Assembly: GCA_964613385.1 (NCBI GenBank)
Contig: CAZTGZ010000005.1
Location: forward strand, 61,217 to 125,216
Direction of reading: 5' to 3'
DNA: 64,000 nt
From: CAZTGZ01 sp964613385
GTDB lineage: Bacteria; Bacteroidota; Bacteroidia; NS11-12g; UBA9320
In this document: positions 1 through 9,375 of the stretch, piece by piece
Layout of the letters: every line of letters begins with the position of its first letter
Numbering within the stretch: the stretch's first letter is position 1
Position numbers and translations under genes: made by a program
The notes under the pieces: generated by a model
Told to the model about the DNA's origin: nothing
What the model saw: the letters and a program-made list of their open reading frames with translations, nothing else
Databases searched by the model: none

Positions 1-1058
1 CCTATAGTCTTTAACGTAATGGATTTTCCGCCACCATTCGGACCGCTGATCACCATGATACGCTCTTCCGTATTGAGCAATATATCCTGTCGAACAATTC
101 CTTCCCCCTTATTTTTTAAAAACAAAAGGGGATGAAACGCTTGTCTTAAATTAAGTTGTTGATTTTGAACTATTTCGGGATTTTTAGCCTGTATAGATCG
201 GCCAAATATTGATTTTGCCTGAATGAAATCCAACTGATTAATGGCTTCTGCCTGCGCTCCGATTTTACCTACAGCAGGTCTCAAATCACGGCACAACTGT
301 CTTAAAATTCTCTCCACCTCCCGCTTCTTTTCTGACTCCAGAATGGCCAATAAGTTGTTGGCTTCAATAAGATTTCCCGGTTCGATATAGCAGATTCTTC
401 CATTTCCAGATTCACCATGTATATAGCCATGTATTTTCCGGCGGTGTTCACTTAATACCGGCAAAACCGGTCTGCCATCTCTTACCGTAACTTCTGTATC
501 CGCCAATATTCCTGCTGATTTCCAATGGTCGTATTCTCTTTGAATTTTTTGACCAATTTCACTTCTGGCTCTTTGTAGCCTTTTTTCTATTAGACTCAGT
601 TCCGGAGATGCCCCCGGTTTAATGTTTCCCTCAATATCCAGGACATTATTCAGCTTAGATAACTCTGAATTTAAATCTTCAATTCCTGATATATATACCC
701 ATAAAGATGGTAGTTCTTCTTTGAGGGTAGAAAGTGTTTTGTGGAGTGGTTTGAACTCCTGAATAACCTTTCTAATCCGATGCAGTCCATCTGTTTCCAG
801 TACGGAACCTTCCATCGAAAGCATTGCCAAATCTCCTGTGATATCCGGCACAGCATTTTGAATGAGAATCTGCTGTTGTTGGATCAACTTCATCATTTCC
901 TGATTCTCCTGCATCCATCTATTAATGGTAGATTCATCGGTTTGCCAGTCCATAGACATGGCCAATTCTGAAGATTTCCGACAAAGGCACTGACCTGCGA
1001 CTAAAAACCTTATTGAATCAAAGCCCAGCTTAATCGCTATCGAATCTGATGGCATCAT
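1..1058 (-). CDS. mutS2: Endonuclease/ATPase MutS2 (N-terminal part, runs off window)
   Basis: The minus strand reads open from an ATG at 1058 to the window edge. The protein starts MMPSDSIAIKLGFDSIRFLV and has a long helical, coiled-coil-rich middle. The Walker A motif SGPNGGGKSITLKTI (about residues 334-348) lies at the very edge, so most of the ATPase and any C-terminal Smr nuclease domain are outside. MutS2 proteins lack the MutS mismatch-recognition domain; known members act on recombination intermediates or stalled, collided ribosomes, and which applies here cannot be told. The start overlaps the stop of the upstream lipoprotein gene (ATGA), so the two are probably co-transcribed. A separate true mutS lies at 44365-46992. 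Confidence 0.9.
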   Translation of the reverse strand, partial: MMPSDSIAIKLGFDSIRFLVAGQCLCRKSSELAMSMDWQTDESTINRWMQENQEMMKLIQQQQILIQNAVPDITGDLAMLSMEGSVLETDGLHRIRKVIQEFKPLHKTLSTLKEELPSLWVYISGIEDLNSELSKLNNVLDIEGNIKPGASPELSLIEKRLQRARSEIGQKIQREYDHWKSAGILADTEVTVRDGRPVLPVLSEHRRKIHGYIHGESGNGRICYIEPGNLIEANNLLAILESEKKREVERILRQLCRDLRPAVGKIGAQAEAINQLDFIQAKSIFGRSIQAKNPEIVQNQQLNLRQAFHPLLFLKNKGEGIVRQDILLNTEERIMVISGPNGGGKSITLKTI

Positions 1059-1408
1059 TTACCGGAGAGAGAAATATCTGTTAATTTGTCATCTGTCATA
1101 TCCAGAATTTTGTGAAAATAATCCGGATGCCTTGAATAAAACGACATGGTGCTGTCCATTTGCCAGGATTCAATTTTATGAAATTGATAAATGGCTCGAT
1201 AACAGCTATCTATATAATTCCCGGAGACTAATCCGTTTTGTGATAAAACTCTGTAACTTCCTTCAGCCAGTCTTATATCAACCAAAACATCTGCAAATTT
1301 TTCCGGCTTCAATACCCCTTTGGGCGTGGATGGTTGTTTTTTACCACATGCCATCAGAAAACCGGTGATTAGAAATAAAAATTTTATTTTGCCTGCCCAA
1401 AAACCCAT
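1055..1408 (-). CDS. DUF4296-type lipoprotein
   Basis: This is a 117-residue exported lipoprotein. A hydrophobic segment (residues 8-20) ends in the lipobox LMAC, with the lipidated cysteine at about residue 21. The mature part has the pattern LKPEKFADVLVDIRLAEG, typical of the DUF4296 family, which is common in Bacteroidota and has no known function. Its stop overlaps the mutS2 start by 4 nt, so it is probably the first gene of a two-gene operon. A good -7 box lies upstream at 1437-1444. It probably sits in the envelope; nothing in the sequence shows an activity. Confidence 0.75.
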   Translation of the reverse strand: MGFWAGKIKFLFLITGFLMACGKKQPSTPKGVLKPEKFADVLVDIRLAEGSYRVLSQNGLVSGNYIDSCYRAIYQFHKIESWQMDSTMSFYSRHPDYFHKILDMTDDKLTDISLSGK

Positions 1409-1436
1409 GTACCTTATTCTTCTTTGATTGAAAGAA

Positions 1437-1444
1437 CAAATCTA
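1437..1444 (-). promoter_or_regulatory. Candidate -7 box TAGATTTG
   Basis: On the minus strand this reads TAGATTTG, an exact match to the Bacteroidota -7 consensus TAnnTTTG. It lies 28 nt before the DUF4296 lipoprotein start. No clear -33 TTTG was confirmed. It almost touches the yggS start at 1453 on the other strand, so the divergent promoters must share this 44-nt gap. Confidence 0.5.
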
Positions 1445-1452
1445 CGAAACTT

Positions 1453-2106
1453 ATGATTGCTGAGACCATTGAGGCATTGAAAAACGAACTCCCTTCCCAC
1501 GTAAAACTTGTGGTTGTAAGCAAATTTCGAAGCTTCTCAGAAATTATGGAAGTTTACCAAACAGGACACAGAGCATTTGCTGAAAACAGGATTCAAAATC
1601 TTTTGGAAAGAAAATCTGAATTACCTGAAGATATTGAATGGCATATGATAGGACAACTTCAAAGCAATAAAGTAAAATATATAGCACCCTTTATTTCCAT
1701 GATTCACTCGCTTGATGGTTTGAAGTTGGCCAGAGAAATTCAAAAGTATGGAGAGAAATACCATCGAAGCATTGATTGTTTATTGCAAGTACATATAGCC
1801 AGGGAGGAAACGAAATCCGGAATTCTTCCTGAGGAATTGGATAGGTTGCTTCAGGATACGGAATGGCAGCATCTCACTTATGTGAACATTCGGGGATTGA
1901 TGGCCATGGCAACAAATACTCCTGACAATCAAACGATTACCGACGAATTTAACAGGGTACACGCGATATTCAATCATCTGAAAAACACCTATTTTAAGGA
2001 TAAAACAGATTTTGATACCTTGAGTATGGGCATGAGCGGAGATTATCCCCTGGCGATTCAGGCCGGAAGCACCCTGGTACGAATTGGTAGTAAGATATTT
2101 CAATGA
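1453..2106 (+). CDS. YggS/PLPBP family pyridoxal-phosphate homeostasis protein
   Basis: A 217-residue cytoplasmic protein. The pyridoxal-phosphate lysine is expected in VVVSKFRS (K24). Other family blocks are FAENRIQNLLERK, WHMIGQLQSNKVKYI and, near the C-terminus, LSMGMSGDYPLAIQAGSTLV with the phosphate-binding serines and glycines. The family is a single TIM barrel of about 220-230 residues with no known catalytic reaction; it buffers PLP and affects amino-acid and vitamin B6 balance. It converges on lysA, another PLP enzyme of the same barrel fold, with no base between the two stop codons. Confidence 0.9.
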   Translation: MIAETIEALKNELPSHVKLVVVSKFRSFSEIMEVYQTGHRAFAENRIQNLLERKSELPEDIEWHMIGQLQSNKVKYIAPFISMIHSLDGLKLAREIQKYGEKYHRSIDCLLQVHIAREETKSGILPEELDRLLQDTEWQHLTYVNIRGLMAMATNTPDNQTITDEFNRVHAIFNHLKNTYFKDKTDFDTLSMGMSGDYPLAIQAGSTLVRIGSKIFQ

Positions 2107-3339
2107 TTACCAGGACATCGGAACCTGATTCCGCAATAAATCTTCGATGGTTTCCCTTTTTCGGATTAAATGAGCCTTTCCGTTATAGACAAGAACTTCA
2201 CAGGGTCTAAATCTTGAGTTATAATTGGAGCTCATGGAGAAAGCGTATGCACCTGCATTGCAAATAGCTAAAATGTCTCCCTCCCGAACTTCATTCAGTT
2301 GTCTGTTATAGCCTAAAGTATCTGTCTCGCAGATATAACCCACAACCGAATACACGCGTTTATGCCCTTTGGGGTTTGAAATATTTATGATTTGGTGATA
2401 GGCATCATAAAACATCGGGCGAATCAAGTGGTTTTGTCCGGAATCTACCCCTGCAAAAACAGTAGAAGTCGTTTGTTTCACTACATTGGTTTTTACCAAA
2501 AGATAACCCGCTTCACTTACGATAAACTTTCCGGGTTCGAACCATAACTCCAATTCCCTTCCATAGGTTTTACAAAACTTTTGGAAACTTTTGGATATCT
2601 TTTTTCCGATGCTCTTAATGTCTGCCGTGTAATCTCCTTCTCTGTAAGCAACTTTGAATCCGGAGCCAAAATCCAGAAATTGCAAATCAGGGAAATGAGA
2701 GGCCGCATCATAAAGCAAATCCGCTCCCTGCAAAAAGACTTCAGCATCCAGGATATCAGATCCGGTGTGCATATGTAGTCCGTTTATCTTGATTTTATAC
2801 GCATCAACTATTCTTTTCAATAAGGGAATCTGATAGATGGATATTCCAAATTTTGAATCAATATGACCTACCGAAATCTGTTGATTCCCTCCTGCCATAA
2901 TGTGTGGATTTAATCTAATACAGCAAGGAACCGTTGATCCGTACGTTTGCCCGAAATGTTCCAGAACGGACAGATTGTCCAAATTGATGGTTACTCCGAT
3001 TTCAACCGCCATTTGAATCTCTTCAAACGAGACGCAATTCGGGGTGTAGAGAATTTCACCCGGTTTAAATCCGGCTTCGATGCCCAACAAAACCTCCTGA
3101 ATGGAGACAGTATCCAATCCTGCTCCCTCATTTCTGAGCAATTGTAAAACAGCGATATTGCTCAATGCTTTACAAGCATATTTAATCTTCAGCTTAACCC
3201 CCGGAAAAGAACTGTTTAATTTGGTGTATTGTTCCGTTATTTTATCCGCGTCATACACGTATACCGGTGTATCGAACTCTTCGCATATAGATAGCGCTTT
3301 TACACCACCTATCCAATAGTGGTTATTCTTTAATTGCAT
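2107..3339 (-). CDS. lysA: Diaminopimelate decarboxylase
   Basis: A 410-residue fold-type III PLP enzyme that decarboxylates meso-diaminopimelate to L-lysine, the last step of lysine synthesis. The PLP lysine is in KIKYACKALSN (K57). Further family motifs are the HTGSDILD block, the phosphate-binding glycines of LDFGSGFKV, EPGKFIV, and CNAGAYAFSMSSNYN near the C-terminus, which supplies active-site residues across the dimer. Length fits the family. It follows the M48 protease gene by only 12 nt, so tamL-M48-lysA may be one transcript. The ATG start is well placed, 12 residues before the first conserved block. Confidence 0.93.
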   Translation of the reverse strand: MQLKNNHYWIGGVKALSICEEFDTPVYVYDADKITEQYTKLNSSFPGVKLKIKYACKALSNIAVLQLLRNEGAGLDTVSIQEVLLGIEAGFKPGEILYTPNCVSFEEIQMAVEIGVTINLDNLSVLEHFGQTYGSTVPCCIRLNPHIMAGGNQQISVGHIDSKFGISIYQIPLLKRIVDAYKIKINGLHMHTGSDILDAEVFLQGADLLYDAASHFPDLQFLDFGSGFKVAYREGDYTADIKSIGKKISKSFQKFCKTYGRELELWFEPGKFIVSEAGYLLVKTNVVKQTTSTVFAGVDSGQNHLIRPMFYDAYHQIINISNPKGHKRVYSVVGYICETDTLGYNRQLNEVREGDILAICNAGAYAFSMSSNYNSRFRPCEVLVYNGKAHLIRKRETIEDLLRNQVPMSW

Positions 3340-3351
3340 AGGTTGATTTAA

Positions 3352-4138
3352 TTAAGGAAGACTGGCTTTAAACTCATTGTAGCGATCGATGAAGCGCTCT
3401 CCTACTTTACCGCCTTTTGTCTGCCAATATTCATTGATGGCTGCCACGCGATTATCGGGATTTGGGTGGGTACTCAAAAATTCTGGTCCACCGCCGGCTC
3501 CCATGGCAATAAGTTTCTCAAAAAACCGGGAAGCACCTCTGGCATCATACGCTGTTTCATATAAATAGTCAACAGAGCGTTTATCAGCTTCCGTTTCATT
3601 ACCTCTGCTATANNNNNNNNNNCAAAGTTCCCTGATTTTGTCCTAACAATATCGCGAATAATACCTCGGTTCCATATTGTTTGGTAAGGGCCTCTGTGGA
3701 ATGTCGTTCCGCCGCATGCGCAATTTCGTGTCCCATGACACCGGCGAATTCATCTTCAGATTCCAAAAATTTGATGATGCCGGTATATACGTAAATATAG
3801 CCTCCCGGAGTGCAAAATGCATTCAATGTTGAATCGTCTTTGATAATTCTGACTCTCCAGGTAAATGCATCTCTGTTCTTTACTTGTCCTGAATTCAAAA
3901 TAATGTCCCGAATGCGATATAAATGTTCATATGCTTCCCAATTCGTCGCGCTGTCTAATTGAGGATATGTTACAGGATCAGCATCTATTTCCGCTACCAC
4001 CTGTTCTCCGAATGCTTTATCATCTTCAATACTGAATAAGTTTAATCCGGGATTTTCTCCGTTTTCATCTTTACATGATTACAGAAATGTCGGGGTTAAA
4101 GCCAGCAACAGGCAAATGACAGGAATTATTTTTTTCAT
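3352..4138 (-). CDS. M48 family zinc metalloprotease, in-frame stop in signal peptide and internal assembly gap
   Basis: The zinc motif HEIAH sits in GVMGHEIAHAAERHS; after a 10-N run (3613-3622) the third ligand follows in NETEAD, and the tail STHPNPDNRVAAINEYW is typical of periplasmic M48 (BepA/YfgC/LoiP-like) proteases. From the natural ATG at 4138 the signal peptide reads MKKIIPVICLLLALTPTFL, then TAA, then SCKDENGEN. The stop therefore falls one residue before the expected lipobox Ser-Cys. The frame shifts by one across the N run, so the gap is not really 10 nt. TamL ends 5 nt upstream and lysA follows by 12 nt. Either the stop is a sequence error or the gene is inactive or starts internally. 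Expected role: envelope protein quality control. Confidence 0.75.
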
Positions 4139-4143
4139 TTTGT

Positions 4144-6422
4144 TTAAAATGGGTATCCAACTGCAATATTCATTAATGTCTCGGTAAAAAGCCATTTCCT
4201 GGTAGATAAATTTGATATTACCCACCTTTCACCCAATGCATATGATGGATCGTGTAAAGGAATTCCCCAATCTGCGCGCAAAATGAAGAAACTGAAATCC
4301 ATTCTCAATCCAATTCCGGTATTTAACGCAAATTCATTGTAGAATTTTTGCCAACTGAAAACTGCATTGCTGAAAATCGTATCCGATTTAACATTCCAGA
4401 TATTCCCTGCATCTACAAATAATGCTGCTTCAAGCGTCCTTTTAATTAAGACGAATCTGTATTCTATGTTTGCCTGCATAAGCATTTCACCGCTTTTATC
4501 AATCTGAACGCCGAACTGATCGTTGTAAGATCCCGGTCCTATGGTTCTGGGTCTCCAGGCCCTCAAACTGTTGCTTCCTCCAACGAAAAATCTTCTTTCG
4601 AATGGAAAAAACGAACTACCAAGAGGATACCCATAACCCAGGTAAGCTCTGTAGACCATTTTATTATTCACATCTAACTGATGATGAAACCGAATGTCAG
4701 CATCGGTTCTTAAAAAACGAGAAAAGGGAACTCCCAATATTTTTTGCTCTTTGAAAAACTCAGAAAATAAAATACCTGAAATTTCCAACAGGTTGGAACT
4801 TATGCTGATAAACTTATCAGGATTGATGTTTTTGTTGGAATAATAAAAGGAAAATTTCGGACCTGTGATGAGATAATTGCTAAATAATCTGGCCACAAAC
4901 AAGCTATCTCTTGCGTTCAATTGATCTTTAAATGAATTGCTTACTTCCGCCTTGTTGAAACTCAATTGTAACGGACTCACATAGAAAGTCGTCTGTTTTC
5001 TGTTCAATTGATACATCAAAGTAATAGGAAATACAGTTCTGTTAAAATTGGGATTTCTCTCATCCAGGAAAGATGCGCTCAGCAAAGTCTTGTTGTTTTG
5101 AAAGCGCACATTTTCATTCAATTTTCTCAACCCCAGCAATTTAGGATAGGCCAGACTCAATGATAGATAATTAGAAATATTGCTGAGTGGACTCAGATTG
5201 CTCTTGGCATTTAATTGTGTTTCGAAAGAAGTTCGGAGGCTAATATTGAATTCTTCGGCATTGCCAAATACGTTTTTGTTTTTGAGTTGAAATTCATTGG
5301 CAATACCATAGTTTCTGCCCAGATTGCTCTGAAGACCAAGACTCCTTTCCGTTGTTATGACTTGAGGTTCCCATGAAAAATCATGTCTGGGAGATGGAAC
5401 CACAGTAATTTGACAATCCAAAAAGTTTGATGTGCTATCCGGAATGAAGCTGATATTCACANNNNNNNNNNNNNNNNNNNNNNNNGTTTGCTATAAGTTA
5501 AGTCAACGTTTTGTTGGCGAAAGAGCTGCTTTTCACCGAGAATTACCGAACTATTTAATATGGGCATTTTGATCTTAAACCCATTTAAAATATAATAAAC
5601 GTCATCACTTTTTATGGTGTCCGGCTTCTGAAACTCATTGTTAATCACAAAGGTGACATTTCTCAAAACCTGCACTTTTTGCAGTGCTGTATCTTCTTTT
5701 TCACGGATTTGAACTATGATGCCTGCCTCCTTGGACTGAGTGAGGGTATCCAGTTTAAACTCAATGAATGCTTTGTTAAAATAAAAATAACCGTTGTTTC
5801 TGAGCAGTTGATTAATTCTCTCCCTTTCCAATGCGAAATCATCAAAATTTACCGGTCTACCTACCCTGATGTTCGATTTTGGCATGGATGCGAAGATTAA
5901 ATCGTACATGCTTTTGTTGGTGCATTGCAGCTTTACAGCGTTAATTTTATAGGGAGAGCCTTCCGAAATCTTATACGTAACCACAGACCTTTTAAAGACA
6001 GATTTTACAGTATAGTCAATCTGCACATCGAAATATCCCTGGTTAAAAACATAGCCCTGTAGGTTTTTTGCTGATTTGGCTATAGCCGAGGAATCAAGCA
6101 GAACGGGCGGTTCTCCTACCGTTTCCATCAACCAGGCGCGTATTCGGTTCGTATCCTGCAAGTCTTTGCCTACAATTCGTTTGGCACCAACCTGATAAGC
6201 CCAAAGATGGAATTTGAGAACACCTAAAATTTTTCGATTGGGTTGATGACGTATTTGTTCATTAAGATCTGCATTTGAAGCTTGCTCAAATCCTTCGACC
6301 TTATTTCGTTGCAGCAACGTCTTTTCATCCGGTACCAATTTGGTTAAGTTGCATGACGACAAAAAGAACAACGAGATACATAAGAAATTAAACCACGAAC
6401 GATTCCGAATGTTTAAATTCGT
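4144..6422 (-). CDS. tamL: TamL-like lipoprotein of the Omp85/BamA superfamily, interrupted by assembly gaps
   Basis: The N-terminal part (minus strand, up to 6422) has a signal peptide ending FFLSSC, then NLTKLVPDEKTLLQRNKV, and POTRA-like repeats. The C-terminal part (4144-5460) is a 16-strand-type barrel with the Omp85 motif in FFVGGSNSLRAWRPRTIGPG and a terminal barrel strand ending in F. A lipidated POTRA-barrel protein is the Bacteroidota TamL form of TamA, placed in the outer membrane and thought to help insert outer-membrane proteins. A 24-N run (5462-5485) splits the two halves, with different frames on each side; the true start is hidden in the 63-N run at 6423-6485. M48 follows 5 nt downstream. 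Confidence 0.8.
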
Positions 6423-6485
6423 NNNNNNNNNNNNNNNNNNNNNNNNNNNNNNNNNNNNNNNNNNNNNNNNNNNNNNNNNNNNNNN
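6423..6485. other. Assembly gap (63 N) holding two divergent gene starts
   Basis: This run of N hides the start codon of the TamL-like gene (minus strand), the first codons of the SpoU methylase (plus strand) and any promoters between them. Coding sequence continues straight into it from both sides. Confidence 0.95.
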
Positions 6486-6487
6486 CA

Positions 6488-7210
6488 AGTGAATTAAAAC
6501 TTCTTCAATCCTTAAAGCTGAAGAAATTCAGACAAAAATATGGTCTATTTATAGTGGAAGGCATGAAGTTGTCTCAGGAATTACTCCACAGTCGGTTCGA
6601 GGTGCTTTATATACTGGCCAATTCTGAAAATGCACTTGACAAATTTCTTTCAAGCGCGGGTGTCGAAATTAAAATAGTCAGCGACCTTCAGTTTAAGAAA
6701 ATATCTGCTTTGGATACGCCACCCGGCCTGGCTCTTGTTCTTAAAATGCCTATATATGAGGCCAATTTGTCAAATCAAACTGAATCCTGTCTTTATTTAG
6801 ATGGAATCCGTGATCCGGGCAACCTGGGTACCATTATACGCATTGCTGATTGGTTTGGAATGAGTCGAATATATTGTTCACCGGATACAGTGGATGTATA
6901 TAACCCCAAATGCCTGCAATCGAGCATGGGATCAATCGGCCGTGTAGAATTAATTTATACTTCCTTCTCAGATTTTTCCTCTATATGTGAACTACCTTTT
7001 TTAGCGCTTACACTCGAAGGACAATCCCTGCATCAGACACAGTTACCATCCAAAGCAGTTTTAATTACGGGAAGTGAATCACACGGCATATCTGATTCTA
7101 TTTTAAATGTTGTCACTGAACGAATCACCATCCAATCACATGGTTCTGCAGAAAGTCTGAACGCCGCAGTTGCCACGGCCATTGCCTGTGATCGCCTGAT
7201 GAACAGATGA
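6488..7210 (+). CDS. TrmH/SpoU family RNA 2'-O-methyltransferase (5' end in gap)
   Basis: The reading frame is open from the first known bases after the N run (SELKLLQSLKLKKFRQKYG), so the start lies in 6423-6485 and not at the later ATG at 6554. The N-terminal part resembles the RNA-binding substrate domain. The SpoU knot motifs follow: YLDGIRDPGNLGTIIRIADW (motif 1), AVLITGSESHGIS (motif 2) and ITIQSHGSAESLNAAVATAI (motif 3, SAM-binding trefoil knot). Such enzymes methylate a ribose in rRNA or tRNA; RlmB-type 23S rRNA activity is possible but not shown. Its stop is one base from that of the next, convergent gene. Confidence 0.85.
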   Translation, partial: SELKLLQSLKLKKFRQKYGLFIVEGMKLSQELLHSRFEVLYILANSENALDKFLSSAGVEIKIVSDLQFKKISALDTPPGLALVLKMPIYEANLSNQTESCLYLDGIRDPGNLGTIIRIADWFGMSRIYCSPDTVDVYNPKCLQSSMGSIGRVELIYTSFSDFSSICELPFLALTLEGQSLHQTQLPSKAVLITGSESHGISDSILNVVTERITIQSHGSAESLNAAVATAIACDRLMNR

Positions 7211-7211
7211 A

Positions 7212-8069
7212 TTACTGACCTTCGCCTAAATTCTTCCAAATCCGTCCATTTTCGAGAAGGCTGGTTTTGGTCCAGAATCCTTTTTTAAATGTAAAATAAT
7301 CATAGGTTCCATCGGGCACATAATGTTCATATCTCCCCTTTAAAACAGGGTTCAAAGGCACAAGATGTGCAAAAACGATGATATTTTCTTTTTTCTCGTA
7401 ACGCAGCAGCATCGCAGTTTTTTCCGAGAACTTAAAAACCACCCTGCTCAAAATATCTCCTTCAAAATCAAAAATTGGCGCCCCAAAATGCGGTTGGTTC
7501 TTATCGTCAAACCATAAAACATCAATTACTTTTTTGTTGATATGCTCATCTTCACCATCCCAACCGAACAGCAGATAGTATTTTTTTCGCTTATGCTTAT
7601 AATCATGAATTTGATAATACAAAGCACCTACCCAATGTCTGTTGTCGAGCGATTCATATTGAACGTTAGACGTATATCTCGAACTATCGTATAACCCAAA
7701 CAGTACCAATTGGTCCTTTCTATTCATCTGGATAGCGCCGAAATACATATATCTTCCGCTATCCAGGAGCAAATTCCAGGTGAATATTCTGAAAGTATTA
7801 TCGGAAGGAGACAAAATGGAAACGGTCTTGAGCTTTTCAAATGGATAGTCATAAGACCCCGGAATTAACAAGGCTGTCTTTAAGGTTTTAATAAAATAAT
7901 AACAGGAAGTGACCCTGGTAGATTGATCTTCTCCATTGATGATATTATAGCTTAATCCTTCCAGTTGATATTCAATATTGCGAATGGAATCAATGGTGAG
8001 TGAGTCCTTATTTTGAGTTAGGGACCCGGGAGGAAAAAAGCTCGATATCAGAATGAGTAAGAATGACAT
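7212..8069 (-). CDS. Conserved secreted protein of unknown function
   Basis: A 285-residue protein with a short hydrophobic N-terminus (FLLILISSFF), consistent with export. I do not recognise a named family. The middle is rich in beta-strand-like, aromatic segments, among them ALYYQIHDYKHKRKKYYLLF, FGWDGEDEHINKKVIDVLWF and GRYEHYVPDGTYDYFTFKKG, suggesting a beta-sandwich or propeller-like fold. It follows the thiolase gene by 55 nt on the same strand and could be co-transcribed, but nothing links it to thiolase chemistry. No catalytic motif is apparent. Confidence 0.6.
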   Translation of the reverse strand: MSFLLILISSFFPPGSLTQNKDSLTIDSIRNIEYQLEGLSYNIINGEDQSTRVTSCYYFIKTLKTALLIPGSYDYPFEKLKTVSILSPSDNTFRIFTWNLLLDSGRYMYFGAIQMNRKDQLVLFGLYDSSRYTSNVQYESLDNRHWVGALYYQIHDYKHKRKKYYLLFGWDGEDEHINKKVIDVLWFDDKNQPHFGAPIFDFEGDILSRVVFKFSEKTAMLLRYEKKENIIVFAHLVPLNPVLKGRYEHYVPDGTYDYFTFKKGFWTKTSLLENGRIWKNLGEGQ

Positions 8070-8124
8070 TCTATCCGTTAACTGCCAATTTACTCACTTT
8101 AGTATGCCATCCAAATCAAAGGGA

Positions 8125-9306
8125 TCACGAAATTCGTTCAATCACCATGGCGCCGGCACCACCACCACCATTGCAAATACCGGCTACACCAATTTTTGCA
8201 TTGTTTTGATTCAAAACATTCAGGAGCGTCACAATTATTCTGGCTCCGCTTGCTCCTAATGGATGCCCGATGGAAATGGCACCACCCATAACATTCACTT
8301 TTGATTCGGGAATTCCTAACAACTGATTGTTTGCCAAACAAACCACTGAAAATGCTTCATTTAATTCGAAATAATCAACTTCGTCCAATGCGATTCCGGC
8401 ATTCTCCAGTGCTTTTGGAACTGCTTTCGAAGGGGCGGTGGTAAACCATGCCGGATCCTGAGCAACATCCGCATAACCGCGAATAACTGCCAATGGCTTC
8501 AATCCCAATGCATTCATTTTTTCTTCCGACATCAATACAACTGCCGCAGCTCCATCGTTCATGGTTGACGCATTAGCGGCCGTAACCGTTCCATCAGCAG
8601 TAAATGCAGGTCTCAAGCCCGGAATTTTATCGAAAAATACATTTTTGTACTCTTCGTCTTCTGCAAACATCAAGGGATCGCCTTTCTTTTGAGGTACAGG
8701 AACCGGAACAACTTCATCCTTAAATGTCCCATTTTGCCAATTTGCTGCGCTTTTTTCATATGAACTGATGGCATATTTATCCTGTTCTTCGCGGCTGATA
8801 TTCATTTCTTTTGCAGTTCTATCGGCAATAACGCCCATTAGGCAGTGGTTATATGCATCCATAAGTCCATCCTGAGCGATGCCATCCACCATTTGGATAT
8901 TCCCGAATTTAAATCCTGCTCTTGAATTCTGTAAATAATGTGGAACCTGACTCATATTTTCCATTCCTCCGGCTATCACTACGTCAGATATTCCCAACAT
9001 AATAGACTGGGCCCCCAGGGTTATGGCTTTCATTCCGCTGGCACAAACTCTGTTAATGGTTGTGGCCGGAACCGTATTGCTGATACCTGCAGACAGAGAT
9101 GCCTGACGAGCCGGAGCCTGTCCTAAGCCGGCCTGTAACACATTACCCATCAGAACCTCCTGAACCTCATTCGGGTCAAGGGATATTTTATCCATAGCAC
9201 CTTTGATGGCTATTCCCCCCAAAACAGGCGCCGCAACACCAGACAAACTTCCATTAAAACTACCAATTGGGGTTCTCACCGCAGATACTATATACACCTT
9301 TTTCAT
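8125..9306 (-). CDS. Acetyl-CoA C-acetyltransferase (thiolase)
   Basis: A 393-residue thiolase that condenses two acetyl-CoA to acetoacetyl-CoA or cleaves 3-ketoacyl-CoA. The nucleophile is C88 in NRVCASGMKA, the catalytic histidine is H348 in GHPLGASGARI, and the second cysteine is C378 in GICNGGGGAGAMVIE, a complete Cys-His-Cys set. The block GGMENMSQVPH is also typical. Length fits the degradative/biosynthetic thiolase II class. A -7 box TAAATTTG lies just upstream at 9326-9333. Whether it serves fat breakdown or acetoacetyl-CoA synthesis cannot be settled. A glutaryl-CoA dehydrogenase-like gene elsewhere in the window (60253) would feed the same acyl-CoA pool. Confidence 0.92.
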   Translation of the reverse strand: MKKVYIVSAVRTPIGSFNGSLSGVAAPVLGGIAIKGAMDKISLDPNEVQEVLMGNVLQAGLGQAPARQASLSAGISNTVPATTINRVCASGMKAITLGAQSIMLGISDVVIAGGMENMSQVPHYLQNSRAGFKFGNIQMVDGIAQDGLMDAYNHCLMGVIADRTAKEMNISREEQDKYAISSYEKSAANWQNGTFKDEVVPVPVPQKKGDPLMFAEDEEYKNVFFDKIPGLRPAFTADGTVTAANASTMNDGAAAVVLMSEEKMNALGLKPLAVIRGYADVAQDPAWFTTAPSKAVPKALENAGIALDEVDYFELNEAFSVVCLANNQLLGIPESKVNVMGGAISIGHPLGASGARIIVTLLNVLNQNNAKIGVAGICNGGGGAGAMVIERIS

Positions 9307-9325
9307 TTTTTATTAGATTTGGCGG

Positions 9326-9333
9326 CAAATTTA
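9326..9333 (-). promoter_or_regulatory. Candidate -7 box TAAATTTG for thiolase
   Basis: An exact TAnnTTTG match on the minus strand, 20 nt before the thiolase start codon, in the 69-nt gap to the divergent comB gene. The -33 region is not convincing. Confidence 0.5.
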
Positions 9334-9375
9334 GAATTTTAAGTCACGGAAACTAATCCCCTTTCATAATATCCT

